Below, piece after piece: positions 45,031-57,039 of a stretch of DNA of 64,000 bases. Under the pieces are notes generated by a model. That model searched no databases. It saw nothing but the letters and a program-made list of their open reading frames with translations, and was not told the DNA's origin. How positions within the stretch are numbered: position 1 is the first letter of the stretch; the number at the start of each line of letters is the position of its first letter. Source of the stretch: Forficula auricularia (Eukaryota > Arthropoda > Insecta > Dermaptera > Forficulidae); assembly GCA_024734495.1 (NCBI GenBank), contig JALMQS010000030.1, forward strand, positions 8,984,191 to 9,048,190, read 5' to 3'. A program made the translations under genes and the position numbers.

Positions 45031-45480
45031 GTGAATTCACCTCTCTTGACATCTATCAGCAGAAAGTTATTGGTGGAACAAAATCTTATCTCTCATAAGA
45101 ATAATAGTTTAGTTAAGCCCAGCGAAGGTTTATCGAAGTGGTCTGATTTTGATTTAGCGACTTTCTTTGATTTTCCACATACAAATCTTGAACACCTGAC
45201 ACACATGATTGTCAATGAAGACACCCACTCTATTCCTCACAGATATTTTCTAAAAAACACTTTTTTAACTCAGGGGACTTTGAAAGGCAAAAATGTGACT
45301 TCAAGGAACTGGAACTCTCTCCCCTCCTCAGTCTTTCCCGACAGTTATAACCTTCAAAATATCAAGACCCCAGTACACAGACACCTATTCTTGATCAATT
45401 TGTTCTTGTCTTCTGTAATGCAAGGTTCTTTCGAGATACATAGGGTCTGCATCTTTCTGCATTCATTCACATTAAAATAA
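45031..45480 (+). pseudogene. LINE ORF2 C-terminal fragment, plus strand
   Basis: The frame includes VTSRNWNSLPSSVFPDSYNL and IKTPVHRHL, the closing signature of jockey/CR1-type reverse transcriptases. Upstream residues are not alignable by eye, so the first half of the frame may be chance or decayed RT. The end resembles the fragment at 17400-18010 and differs from the minus-strand LINE family. Confidence 0.7.
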
Positions 45481-46380
45481 AAATAATAATAATATGTTAA
45501 TAAAAGATAATTTTTTCATGAATACATGTCCATTATTTCATATAATAAACGTTACAATATATATTATGAGCATCATCGCAATCTTGGGTGAATTCCTAGA
45601 TCAGGGTTAAATAAATCAGTATTTTTTAATTTTTTCATTAATTGTAAATTACTAAATTATATATTGGATAATGCTGGATAGGGGTTGGGTGTTTATCATT
45701 TTCCAAAGTTACTGATTACAAGAAAATGTTTATTTCACAAATCGTATTAATAAATAAAATAATTAAATAAATAAAAAAACTGATTATAAAATAAAGTAAA
45801 ATATTTTGTCATTTGTTATGATGTTTTGATAAATATATTATCGAAATCATGAATTTGAATAAACGCATTTTAGAAATTCATTTTCGAGATGATGCTTTCT
45901 CGCTCCTTCATTTCTTTATATAAAGTCACTTTCCGCTGAATATTTTCTTTGCCTGGTATTTCTGGATGCAAACACAATTCACATCTATCCGCAACTTATT
46001 TGATAAGAAGAAATTATTATTATTCGTAGAAGAACTAGTTCTTTTATCGGTGAAATTGCATTTGAACAAAAACAATCTCTAGAGCAAAATTCAATTCTTA
46101 ATTTTTATTTAAATTTTTTTGAATTTTGATTAATTAAATCAATAAATTTATTTTAAAATAATGATACAGATATTATATATGTATCACAGATAATATAAAA
46201 TGGTGTTTATCGGAAATGGCTGTATTTATTTATAAAGGAACAAATGGAGTTGAACTAACAATTTTTTTCAATATACCATAAATCATGTCTTGTCTTATCC
46301 AAAATTCTAGTATTGTGGGTCTTTCAAATAAATTAGAAATTGATTGAACTGGAAATTCAGGAGCATAAAATTTTTTAAAG
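45481..46380. other. AT-rich spacer
   Basis: Nothing recognised. Confidence 0.4.
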
Positions 46381-46382
46381 AA

Positions 46383-46620
46383 AACAAGAGATTGTCAACT
46401 ACTGAATCCAAGATAATAGGGATGATTTTTATTATCTGTCAGATGGGTTGATTTCACCCCCTCCGGGAATAAAGCCCGAGTGCCAAAATTATATCCAGGC
46501 CATTGGCTTGGCTTTCGAGGCGAATTGGTCGAATATATAATAAAATACACCCCAAATATGTCGATGTTTTCTTTAGAAAAATTAACTCTGCTACTATCTT
46601 CAATTTGAACTTGTATATTC
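46383..46620 (+). repeat. Interspersed repeat, longest of three copies
   Basis: Shares AAACA..AGAGATTGTCAACTA and TTTTTATTATCTGTCAGATG with 34558-34690, then extends through GGGAATAAAGCCCGAGTGCC. The 75-codon minus frame over it has no known signature. Confidence 0.5.
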
Positions 46621-47238
46621 ATTTCGGGAATAGACAGTCATTCATTGCATTGTCTTTGGATTTTTGAAAATTTTCATAAATCAAAATCATCAAAATATTT
46701 TAATAAAAATATATGGTCTAATGATATATATTTAGATTTAGAATGACTTGTAGGCCAAATTATTTAATGATGAAGATTAATAAATCTTTGAGTAACAAAT
46801 TTTTACACGTGATATTTACTTCAAGCTAATGGTCTGAATAGCATTTTTGGCACTTGGCTTCAATTCGCGAAGGAGTAACATCTACTCTTCTGAATTATAA
46901 TAATAAAAATCATACCTAACACTTCAGATTCAGTATTTAATAATCTCTCGTGTTTTTGGAAAGACTATTAAAACAGGAAATAATTTTACGATAAAGTTTT
47001 TTCTAATTTCCTACATACTAGTAAGATATGAAGCTACGAAAACCCACAATTTATTAATTTGTTTCTGTTTTCAATCCTGCTAGATAATAAAGATTATTTG
47101 TAACACCTTGGATTAAGTAGATGACAAATTCTTTGTTTTCTTATCTCTGATACTATCGTCAATTTATATATATGGTATATATCTCGTGGTATATTATATA
47201 AAAGTTTTTTGGTTGTAAAAAAAAATTCATTTACAGTA

Positions 47239-47305
47239 TAATAAGAAAACTTGAGCAAAATTTAAAATGTTTCACCTAGAACCAACACCTAACTCCTTAA
47301 AATTT
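47239..47305 (+). mobile_element. 67-bp truncated Penelope-like family B insertion
   Basis: Contains the family-B tail ATGTTTCACCTAGAACC and is flanked by a perfect 14-bp duplication, ATTCATTTACAGTA (47225-47238 and 47306-47319). Only the tail was copied, showing the same one-sided truncation as the family-A fragment at 9704. Confidence 0.75.
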
Positions 47306-47516
47306 ATTCATTTACAGTAAGCTATAACTTTAAATTTGGGCTAATGTGACCATATATCCCGTTTTGAAGGGGACTGTCTGGTTTTTCATTACTCTCTCCA
47401 GTTGTTAATAATGTAAATAAAATGTCCCATTTTCATGAGATTGTTTAGATGAATAGGAAAAAGTTTAAACAAATAAAGTAGTATCAAGTATTGTCTATTG
47501 TCTTATTTTTCAAGAG

Positions 47517-47582
47517 GACATCCATATTGATTTCCTTTTAAAAATCAACAAATCTGTTTCCCTCGGAAAAATATATTCAAAT
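47517..47582 (-). mobile_element. Penelope-like family C tail remnant
   Basis: TATTGATTTCCTTTTAAAAA and CCCTCGGAAAAATAT are diverged from the family-C tail. Low similarity. Confidence 0.35.
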
Positions 47583-47599
47583 TATTGTCTTATTACTAA

Positions 47600-48840
47600 A
47601 ATGAAACTTTTTTCTGTTTCAATGCTTTGAAATCTTTAAATTGATTGAATATATTAAAAATTCGTTAAAAAAGTTTTATTTAAGTAGGGATTTAAAAAGA
47701 CTAAAATAAACTCAGTTTTTCATTTGGGAAAAAATATTTTGAAAAACAGGATGAACTTTAATTCTATGACTTTCCATTTTTGAGATTTTTAAATAAACAA
47801 AAATTAGAAGAATATACGAATTTGAAAATATTTATATTATCAGCAATGTTTGTAAAAATATAAATTTATTTATTCAAGGCGTCTGAAATGAGAACTGAAC
47901 CGAAAATGAGTCAAATCTCTCTCTGTCTGATAGGACAATTTAGTCAATGACCTCAATTCGTCATTTCTTCATCGAGAATATTCTCAATGAGCCCAGAAGA
48001 GAGATTCTATATGTTTAGACTTATCCTCGCTCAATCAATAAAAAATTAATATCTCTCTCTTGGATGCCGCGGACTGATATCCTATTCAAATTCCATTCAG
48101 CTAGATTTTATTAATCTAATTTGTTGTTGTTTACCCTTTACACAATTAGGTTGCTGACTTCCACTTCATTTCCAAATTGATATATTTCATTATCTTGGTA
48201 ATTTATTTTCTTATTGACAATGATTCAGTTGTTAAAATTAAAGAATACTTTGACTCAAAATCCAAAATGCATATGAGTTGTTAAATAAATTAAAGGAAAA
48301 AGTCAAAAAAATTTAAAATCACAATAGACTCTACTAAAATTTGAATGATTATTTTTTGTAAGTGATCGGTTTGACTGTGAAAGTCGAAACTTGCTACACA
48401 TGTGAAACAACAAAAACAAAACAACAAAACAAATCAAATACAACCAAATCCAAGTTTTGAAGCCAGAAATCCCAAAATCTAGAAAAATGTTGTTTTAGAA
48501 ATGCATATAAATCACTTATTTAAGAAACAAGTTAAGTAACAAATTACGAGTTTAGAAATAATTAAGAAAAAAGTCTTAGCTCCCTTATTTTTTAAAAAAA
48601 TTAATTTTAATTAAACTACAATTATATACGACTTACAAAAGAATAATTAACTAATAAAATACAATGAAACTAATGACTATCAGTCATGTCAAAATGGCCA
48701 GAGGGTCAAATGTCAATGTGGACTATGGCTATTTCTGAAATCAGTAATCAAATTTTTGGTCACAAGAACGAACTTTCCGATATTGATTGTATTATTAGAG
48801 TCATCGGCTTCCAGATAGGAACATACATTATTTTATTCTA
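47600..48840. other. AT-rich spacer
   Basis: Nothing recognised. The 70-codon plus frame at 48686-48898 runs into the Helitron end and is not a gene. Confidence 0.4.
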
Positions 48841-48841
48841 T

Positions 48842-48895
48842 ACTAGTTGCGACGCCGGCGGTCCTCTTGCTACGCCCCCTGAACCCACCAATTCT
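48842..48895 (-). mobile_element. Helitron 3' end, truncated
   Basis: On the minus strand the sequence ends CAACTAGT with the palindromic hairpin CGCCGGCG just upstream and TCAGGGGGCGTAGC before it. This parallels the 3' end of the Helitron at 12160-12768 (TCAGGGGGCGTGCCCC ... CTAGT). Only about 55 bp remain before the sequence turns AT-rich. Confidence 0.6.
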
Positions 48896-48924
48896 TGAAA
48901 ATATTTTTTTTTACTTAGGGAAAG

Positions 48925-49005
48925 TGATATAGGTTTTAGGTGAAACAAATAAAGTAAAGGGAGTGTAGTTTCACAGTGAAACTCCACTCCCTTACTTTAT
49001 TAATT
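48925..49005 (-). mobile_element. Small family B-like palindrome
   Basis: The reversed family-B tail (GGTTTTAGGTGAAAC) precedes a near-perfect short palindrome, AATAAAGTAAAGGGAGTG... and its inverse around CAGTG. A miniature family-B derivative without a hammerhead core. Confidence 0.5.
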
Positions 49006-50690
49006 ATTTCTTAAAATATATCTTTCAAAATTCTTTTTAAGATATCAAATTCCTTCTTATTTGTCATTGGTAAAGATATTCCGTGTCTTCTCCTCATTGC
49101 AGCCTGCTTATATCTTGGAAATGTTCACCCTTAGGTCATCAATCCACAATTGCTCATTGAGGGGTGATGCGAATCTCATCTGCATCGCTGCACTCCGTTC
49201 TGAGCTGGCCAGCTATCTTTTGTGGCTTGCTCGGCCCAGTTGTGGAATTCACTTTTATTTCATTTTCGTTCATCTTCATCACAATCCACTTTTAATCGGT
49301 TGCTCAGGGCGCATCACCTTGGTGCGGCCGGAGGTGTTGGATGTTAAAGTCCACGCCTGCTGGTTCCGGCCTTGGTTCTGGTCTTGGTGGTGGAGATCGA
49401 TGAGAGGCTGTCAATTAAACAATGTGTTTTGCATTATATTACTATGTGTGATTGTATATTATATTATTTATTTTATTCTAAGTTTTTACTTCAAATTTGT
49501 TAGGGTTATATTTTAAGTTTTACTCTAAACATATCTTAACAAGTAAACTTTTGTTGTCTGCTCTATGAGGCGAATCACCTCAGAGTGTCATTTAAATTGA
49601 AAGAATAAATGATGGAATTTGTGGATTTTTTTCATAATTATTAGTTAACCCACTTCTAAATACAGACAGGTACAAAAAATCACCTAAAAATGACGTCTTT
49701 GAGGCTCTCTCTAAAAAAATTCATTAAAAAAAAAATATAACCCTGTCAAAAATAATAATTTGTTTAAAATTTTCATACCATTTTTAATTTCAAGAAAAAT
49801 AAATAAATAATTTTTTTTTAATAATCTATATGGATCATTTTACAATTTAATTGTGAATAAGACAAAGTTTTGTACTTATTTTGCACACATCAATTTTTTT
49901 TTTATATCCGATAACCCTGCTTAATAGGTTCTGTTGTCGGTCGTTTGTTTTCTGGGGCCTGCCTGTTAGTTAACCAGAAAAAGTATTTATTGTTACATTA
50001 AAAATCGGATTCACTCATATGAACAAATCCAAAAATTTGATTTCCTATTGGAATTGGGTTGTTTCATTAAAGGTATAAATAACAAACGTGTAGCAGATAG
50101 GTAGGTATACAAAATAGCATATTCAATTTACAATATTTAACTTGACGCTTTAGAAAATGTAATTTCTATTCATTTATTTGATATTTATATTCAACAAATA
50201 GATTTCAATCATCCCAATTGATTTATATATTTTCAAAAGGAGAAAAGACAAGAGTTTAAATTAAGCTTGACACAAATTATAATGATTTATTTAATTCATT
50301 GATAATTCTGCCAAATTTTTAAATTTAATTTAGAAAAATAAGAAATCTATTTAATTTGAGAAATTTTTTCCGCTAAAATGAAAAAATAACAGTAGACATT
50401 AATCAAAAGTGAATCGACGACTAATAACTAATACACTAGTTCGTTTCTATTTTGGAAAATAAGCTGAATTCAAATGAACGCATAACATAAAGAGAATGAC
50501 TTCCTATTGAAATAACGTTAATAATAATTTTTAGGATTCCGATTCAAATGTTCATCTACCCGTGTGTGAGAGCATTGTACTCGTAATAAGATCAATCAAT
50601 CCATCCCTATTTGGGATTGCTTCTCTTAAAGTAAACTAAATAAGATACAAACTTAAAATTTAAATTTATTTAGTCAGAACATTGAGTGGT
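49006..50690. other. Spacer with a less AT-rich block
   Basis: The 49060-49400 part is less AT-rich and holds a 151-codon plus frame whose second half is hydrophobic low-complexity AT sequence. I recognise no domain on either strand. The rest is AT-rich. Confidence 0.4.
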
Positions 50691-50716
50691 AAATTTCTCT
50701 ATGATATCACTTTTAC

Positions 50717-50752
50717 AGACTGATGATGGCACATCGTTGTCGAAAGTCTATC
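50717..50752 (+). ncRNA. Hammerhead-like motif, family E
   Basis: CTGATGA core, one extra T, GGCA/TGTC stem II with a short loop, then GAAAGTC. AGAC immediately before the core and GTCT after GAAA add a possible helix. There is only weak stem III. Flanks show no clear element boundaries. Confidence 0.4.
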
Positions 50753-50916
50753 AATGAAAATAAAAAATATTAAAAAAAAAATTTATATTATAAAGCATAA
50801 TTGATTACCCCCACCTATATTATAGAGGAATTTTCCACAAAGGGAGTTAGAGCCCCTTCGAAATCTACTCCTTTCTTACGGGCTGCCGCAGGGATTTTCT
50901 GAATTTAGACTCATAA

Positions 50917-51052
50917 GATAGATAGATAATTATTTATTGTTTAAAGCCAGTTTGGTTAATACAATTTTGAAAAAATAGAACAAAAAACAAAAATATAACA
51001 ATAAAACATTATAAAAAATAAAAAAAAAAAAAAAAAAAAAAACAGAAAACAA
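50917..51052 (+). mobile_element. Poly(A) retro-insertion, 136 bp, with 15-bp duplication
   Basis: Flanked by AATTTAGACTCATAA (50902-50916 and 51053-51067). The insert starts GATAGATAGATAATTATTTA, continues as an AT-rich 3' UTR-like segment and ends in a long A-run (51020-51042). Source LINE or transcript not identified. Confidence 0.7.
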
Positions 51053-51659
51053 AATTTAGACTCATAATAGAAAAGGTTGAAAAAGTAAGTTTTATAAAAA
51101 TGGATTCAAAATATAAATTTCCAATAGATAATATAGAAATATATTTTATCAAAATTGATTAATAATTCAAAAAATTATGATTTTCCTTCGTTTAAGTGAC
51201 ACGATTTTTTTTTATTTGATACATCAGACCAACTCATGTCTGCCACAGAATCATTTTCGGATACCGACTGAATCTCATCTATGTTGGAATCTACTACCCT
51301 GTATGGATTTGCGTTATTTTTATTCGGTAATTTATGTGGAAGAGCAGGAGATGATTGAATATATGATAGGTCAAGTGTCTCCTATTTTATTTTGAATATA
51401 TGATGTTGATGCAATATTTTCATTATATGTATTATTGCTCCTTAGACATTTCTTGTGAGTTTTGTATATGGAATATGATTTGTCGGAGGATTTGTTTTTC
51501 TGTTATAAATTTAAAATTATTCGTTTGTAGTATGTTTGCACCAATAAGTCGATATTGATTTTTTGTTGTTGTTTCTTTTTCTTTGAGTTTTGTGTCCCTG
51601 TTTTTCTTCATTTCTTTAGGTATAGAAGAGTGAAGATAATGAAGATGGAATTGAAGAGA

Positions 51660-51740
51660 GAAAAAAGAAGTCAAGAACTCGGTGGCACTAATGACCTTAG
51701 CAGTTGATATTCCCTGTATTATGTAAAATAAATAAATACA
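51660..51740 (+). mobile_element. LINE 3' end remnant
   Basis: GGTGGCACTAATGACC, TTAGCAGTTGATATTCCC and a (AAAT)n tail match the 3' end family of the 50-bp insert at 36561-36610. Sequence upstream (51160-51660) may belong to it but is not recognisable. Confidence 0.55.
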
Positions 51741-51869
51741 CTTACAACGCCATATTACAGCTGTTGGTTTGGATCAAATATGACGCCTCGAATATACTCT
51801 CTTTTATAGACCCTTAGTTTTATATTAATAAATAAAGGATTTAAGAATAATACATGTTTTTAGCTATGT

Positions 51870-51910
51870 GACTGAAGATAGTAAAATAAAATTTTGCCGA
51901 AACGTATATC
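51870..51910 (+). ncRNA. Hammerhead-like motif, family F
   Basis: CTGAAGA core, two extra bases, a seven-pair stem II GTAAAAT/ATTTTGC (one U-G pair) with AAA loop, then C and GAAAC. Stem III and the cleavage site are not clearly formed. It might be a chance match in AT-rich DNA, but the strong stem directly between both core halves argues against that. Confidence 0.35.
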
Positions 51911-53305
51911 TACCTATATATAAGTATATAGAAATAAATATTTAAAATACAATATTTATTAATAATAATTGATTGAAATCTTAATTTGATAAGGCTATGG
52001 GGGTTTAATTTGTCAAGTTTCCCTTTATTTCCGTCGCTTCATTGACAAAATGGTTCGATGGTTGGGTGGGTGATTTCCTTGAAAACACTCATCAAAGCCT
52101 TCCCGGTAACTTCTCATTCAATGTCATATAAATTGTATTTCCATTGTACAACATTTCGAAAGTAAATAGAACATAATGAGGAATTCAAAACTTGGACTAA
52201 GTTTCTACTTAGCTTCAATTAAGATCAAAGATTGAGTCTAAATTAATATTCTTTTAAAAGACGATTAGGTATATGGAAAATTATCAAAATATGTAAATTT
52301 AAATTATTTCTATAACGTTATAATTAGAAATTAATCCTGGTAAATTTAAATGGATCATAAATTGCTTAAATAAATTGAATAGATTTGTAAATCCATTTTA
52401 CAGTATTATGCTGCAAATAAATTAATCATTTTATAATTAAAATTTATTACTTGATAGAGCTGGGAGGCAGGGGAATTAATGAATTTTTTTTAATCAAAAT
52501 TAAAAAAAATATAAGCTGATTTGACATGACTTTACCTTGGTCTCTATCTTATATTTAATATTTAATAAAATGATTTCTAATACTTTACGAAAGAATCCTC
52601 CCCTCTCTTAATTTTGGGTCCATTAGCAATTCATAATATCTCCTTATAATTATGAGTACTTTATTATTAGAAATATAAGCTTTCTGGTGGTCCCTGTCAA
52701 TTTCACATTTGAGTCTTTTTCATAGAGTGCATATGAGAAATTTTGTAGAAACCGATCAAAGGGCCTAGCATTTAAATTGATAGTTCTATTTTTTGAACCT
52801 CCCCCCAATTTTTGCCCCCGATAAAAATAATAACTCTCTTTTTTTATTATAGATTCATTTTACAGTAAATTTCACTTTTCTAGATTTTTTAGTTAATATT
52901 TAACCCCCCTTCTTAATTTTTTGTTCGGTTTCAACCAAAATCTAATGAGCTCTTAATCTCAATCCACCAAAACTACATGTGAAATTTCGTTTTGATATTC
53001 AGACTAGTTGTTGAGCTAGGACAAAAATTTTGTTACGAATTAAATTTTGAAAAAATCATTAATATCTCGTGAAATATAGTTTTTTCGATTTTTCTTATTA
53101 AGACTTTTTTGTAGAGCTAAACTCCAAGGTTTCGATAAATTTTTTCAGTTGTTTTTAGATATTTCAAAAAAACGAAGCAAAAAAAAAAATAAAACACTTT
53201 TTCCATCCACGATTTCAATACTTGAACATACCCCTGTGACAATTTTAAAATAGTTTTCACTTTTTCATCCATTTTAATTGATTAATTATTAATATTAATC
53301 AGCTA
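51911..53305. other. AT-rich spacer with C-tracts
   Basis: No gene recognised. C-runs at 52798-52806 and 52903-52909 within long AT stretches look like non-coding transposon interior. Confidence 0.35.
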
Positions 53306-53308
53306 GAG

Positions 53309-53360
53309 CAGCGGCCGGGGAACTGGGGTAAATTACCCCAAATGAGGTAACAAGGAAACT
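53309..53360 (+). mobile_element. hAT-like left terminus
   Basis: CAGCGGCCGGGGAACTGGGG followed by TAAATTACCCC resembles a common hAT terminal pattern (CAGCGG..., GGGTAAATTACCCC). The matching right end was not found with confidence; a candidate lies near 53620-53640. Confidence 0.4.
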
Positions 53361-55060
53361 GTCGGGGGTGATAAGGACCATTTTTAAAATTTTCCATTTT
53401 ATAAACTTCAAAATAGTAAAATTAATAAAAGTTAAAAAAAAATATAAAAACATTAACATAAGTTATGCGTTTTTTGTCATGATGAGTGTTCGTATATTTT
53501 TTTCTATTAACAAGTATTTTTAAAAAGCAGTTAGTTAAACCCGGCAACGTTACTTTTTCAGTTTCAAGCCGATTTCACTATTGTAATTTTGCTCAAACAG
53601 TGTTTTTGTTTTCCGTCCCGCCACATAGCTCTAGCTTTCTTTTCATTTAAGCTTTATACAATATTTTATTTATTTTATTAAAGCTTTAAAAATATTTATA
53701 ATTAAGTATTAAACGTAAAAATGAAGGTTGAATGCCGAGGACTGTATTCAAATTGCGCTCACTTCATAAAGTCCTAATTTTGAAGTCATTTTAGCAAAAA
53801 TGAAACAACATTATTTTCCTACAACGTAAAAGCGTTTGAATTTTTTTTAAAGCGCCTCCACATCTCCCGTTATAGCCCTCCGATCCTCCCACTCCGGATC
53901 CGATTGAGTGGCAAGGGTGTGGCCACAGAAGAACGGTGTGAAACCTTATTATGCTGCGACCAAGAATAAAATAATATTAATAACAATAAAAAGTGAATAC
54001 CGCATGTCGTCCAAACAATAAAAATAAATAAATAAATACACTGAGAAGAATAAATAAATAAATACACTGGGAAGAATAAATAAATAATCAAATAAATAAA
54101 ACAAAAAATAAATAGTTAGAATATGTCACTGGGTTTGAAGAAATTGTTGTTAAATTATTTAAAAAACAGATAAATAAATAAGTAGACAGTAAGTTGAAGT
54201 CAATGAATAAAAAAAAAAAAAATAAATAGGCAGGAAACCGCCATGGTCAAGACTGTGAATATAGGCTACTGTTAATGTTTACAATTTTTATTTACTTACG
54301 ATAGTTTTCATGTAAATTCCAATTAATTCAGTAAATAATATACATTTATCTTGTTTGTTTTTTTTTTTTCTAAATGACTATAAAATGATTATAAAAACGG
54401 CCACTTTGGCTCCCATTCACATCGTAATTTTAAAATTAAAACTTCATCGAATATTGAAATATATTTTTTATGTTAGTTTTTTCAATTGTTAAAATGTTTA
54501 TTTCAAAAAGAACGTCCTATAGGTGAAAGCCGTGTGGCGCGTACACTTCAAATGTTTTTGAATTGGATTTCGCGAAATTCAAAGTACTCAAAGGAGAAAT
54601 AACGCTTCGTATATTTTGAATTGCTTGCTAAACATTTGCCAATCCTTCTCCGCAAAGAGTCCGTTAATTCCATCCTCGAGGGATTAACTTGTTATTTCAA
54701 CCGTGTTGTTTACGAATATACCTTTGATGTTCAAGTACTCTTTATAATTAAGCACTCATGCTTAGCTTGAAATTCTTCATCCTTGCTTTTTGTCTCAAGG
54801 ATTAAGTATGCATTTCTATACAATTATATTTAATTATATTAGGAAATTTTGATTGTTCTATTGTAAATAAGATAATCTCATGGAATGCTTTTAGTTTGAT
54901 TCCCCTGGCAATTTATCTTATAAATAAAAAGCTTATGAAATGATATTAATGCTTTATTGTGAAACTCAAATATGAATTGGAAGATAAAGTGGAAAATTTT
55001 TCAAGACTCGGTACGATTTTCCTTATAAAATATTTAAAATTTATTTTTTGAAATTAAAAA
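53361..55060. other. AT-rich spacer with AAAT microsatellites
   Basis: A tandem of AATAAATAAATAAATACACT plus GRGAAG occurs at about 54020-54110 (two main units). Otherwise nothing recognised. Confidence 0.45.
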
Positions 55061-55061
55061 T

Positions 55062-55540
55062 TTTCTAATAATAATAATAAATTTATTAAACCAATTGTAT
55101 TACATGAAATAAAAGTTGACATTTAATTTGAGGCTTCGACTTAGGAGATTACTTCCCCACTATCGACTGTCCTTGATCTTCTTGAGCTTGCTATACATTT
55201 TTTAGTCCTTGTTTTTAATAAGTGGAAAAAATTAATAAAATAAAAAACCTATTTTCCATCTTGATCCTCTCAGGATCTCCAATTCATTTTCATTCTTCAA
55301 TAATAATCAAAATTTATTGAACCAATTATTTTACATGAATTAATGTATACATTGTATTTGAGCTTCGACTTCTGAGATTACTTCCCCACCATCGATTGTC
55401 CTTGATCTTCTTGAGCTTGCCAACATCTTTTCAGTCCTTGTTTTTTAATAAGAGGAAAAAGAGAATTAAATAAAAAAACCTCTTATCCGATTTGAAAATT
55501 CATCCCCTTCAATCAATCCAATAATAATTAAAAATTTTCT
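55062..55540 (-). repeat. Tandem 229-bp duplication of a LINE-type 3' end
   Basis: Two copies of about 229 bp start with AATAATAAT and contain TTCGACTT..GAGATTACTTCCCCAC and GTCCTTGATCTTCTTGAGCT (55133 and 55362). On the minus strand each would end in a (TTATTATT)n-like tail, as in some LINE 3' UTRs. Divergence of roughly 10-15% suggests it is not recent. Confidence 0.65.
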
Positions 55541-55745
55541 AATAATTATGTATAATAAAAATTGTAATGAACTATTAGAGGGTTTTAAAATACATATATG
55601 TATATATAAACAATAGGAAATGGTAAAAATGGTCTTGCGGTAAAACAAGGAATTATTCGAAATCAAACAATTAAATATCTATATTTTTATTTAGAATTTT
55701 GTATATATTAATACATATAAATTATTAATTAGTAAAACAAGGGAT

Positions 55746-56540
55746 GCTGATGAATTCCGGATAGAGCATGATTGACCAGCAGTGACAGCAATTAAGAGCC
55801 TAATAGCAGTTGAACGACCGCCCAGTACAGAGTTCAGAGAGAGACAAAGGACAAGCTAGTCTTCGTTTAGACAGCACACAGAACGAGTCTTCTCTGAGAT
55901 ATACATACATACACACTATTATTCTATTAAGAGTCTTCTCTAGGCAAGAGGCAGCGAGACATTAATATTACAATTATTCTCTTCAGAGCCACCAGAGAGA
56001 GATTTTTATTATTATTATCACCGAGAGAGAGCCAGGAGCTGCAAATTCTCCTTATATATATATGTTCTACATTTTTCTTCATCGAGCGACCTTAGTTATC
56101 TAAGGCGGATCCTGCACTGTATTATTGATACACGTTCGTCGTCATAATAAGGAATACCGGCGTACAAAGCGCGCACCGCTAATATATATGTAATTATATA
56201 CATTGAGCCCCGAGAAGCACACCTTCGAATTCGGCCCTCAAACCCGTTATATATATATTATTTTCACCGGCCGTTCTTCAGCAGCGACAAGTCTACCAGT
56301 AAAACATCCCGCCGGACCCAACAGAGTTCGCCGTGTACGATACCGAACATAGCTTACACCTATGCAGATTTCTCCACTGCAGCTGTGAAAATACATCGAA
56401 GATACTCTCTACCTCACCTCAACTAATTGTACTGCTCAGGAATAAACATCTCATTGTCTTTTGTTAACTGTTGGTCAGTATTACAATTATTTCTAGAATA
56501 TACCAGGAAGTCCGCATCCTTACATCCTCCACCGTCACAT
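55746..56540 (+). mobile_element. LTR-like block, possible solo LTR
   Basis: About 800 bp with clearly higher GC than its surroundings, a TATA-like TATATATATATG (about 56055), a downstream polyadenylation-like AATAAA (56442-56447) followed by GT-rich sequence, and candidate TG...CA ends (TGCTGATGAATTCC ... CACCGTCACA). These fit a gypsy-type solo LTR. I found no target duplication, primer-binding site or internal domain, so a promoter/5' exon of a host transcript remains possible. Confidence 0.4.
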
Positions 56541-56867
56541 AAACTTTTCATTCTCCATTATAGGGACGCCGAACTTGAATCAGCCCAAACCCCATAAAAA
56601 AGTCGAAGCAGATATAAATTAATAACCTAATAATAAAGAAACCTTAACGTAAATTTAAATAAAGCGCAATTCCCCTTTGAATATAAGATTACATTGCCCC
56701 TCCTCTCGCCCCTTTTTTCATCCCACCCCTCGCGATGCAGATCGAAAAAATTGTTTATAAGTAGTATAAAATAGAACAAACAAATAGCAAAGCTAAATTT
56801 TAAGCTTGTATAAAATATCATCAAGTTAAACGTAATTTATTGACTATTAAAACTTTACAGGAATTCA

Positions 56868-57035
56868 ATATCAAAGAACATAACAAATTTTTTTTAAATA
56901 ATTTGAAGAATATTGTACATTCCTATAGCTAAGATTTAAGGAACTGCTTTTTGGAACTTGGCACCAGTTAGAACTCAAACCTTTTCTCGGCGACGCCAAA
57001 CGTCGTTTGTACCGAACTTGGTCCCCTTTTCACAT
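56868..57035 (-). repeat. Interspersed repeat, inverted partner of 21528-21690
   Basis: The minus strand contains AATCTTAGCTATAGGAATG and GTTCTTTGATATTGAAT in the same order as the partner. Non-coding, family unknown. Confidence 0.6.
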
Positions 57036-57039
57036 TTAT

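Noticed and set aside
49061..49516. 151-codon plus-strand frame
   Set aside because: No domain recognised; the last third is low-complexity hydrophobic translation of AT-rich DNA. Not enough support for a gene.
53309..53640. Complete hAT element
   Set aside because: The left end is suggestive, but I found no convincing right terminus or direct 8-bp duplication, so only the terminus is listed.
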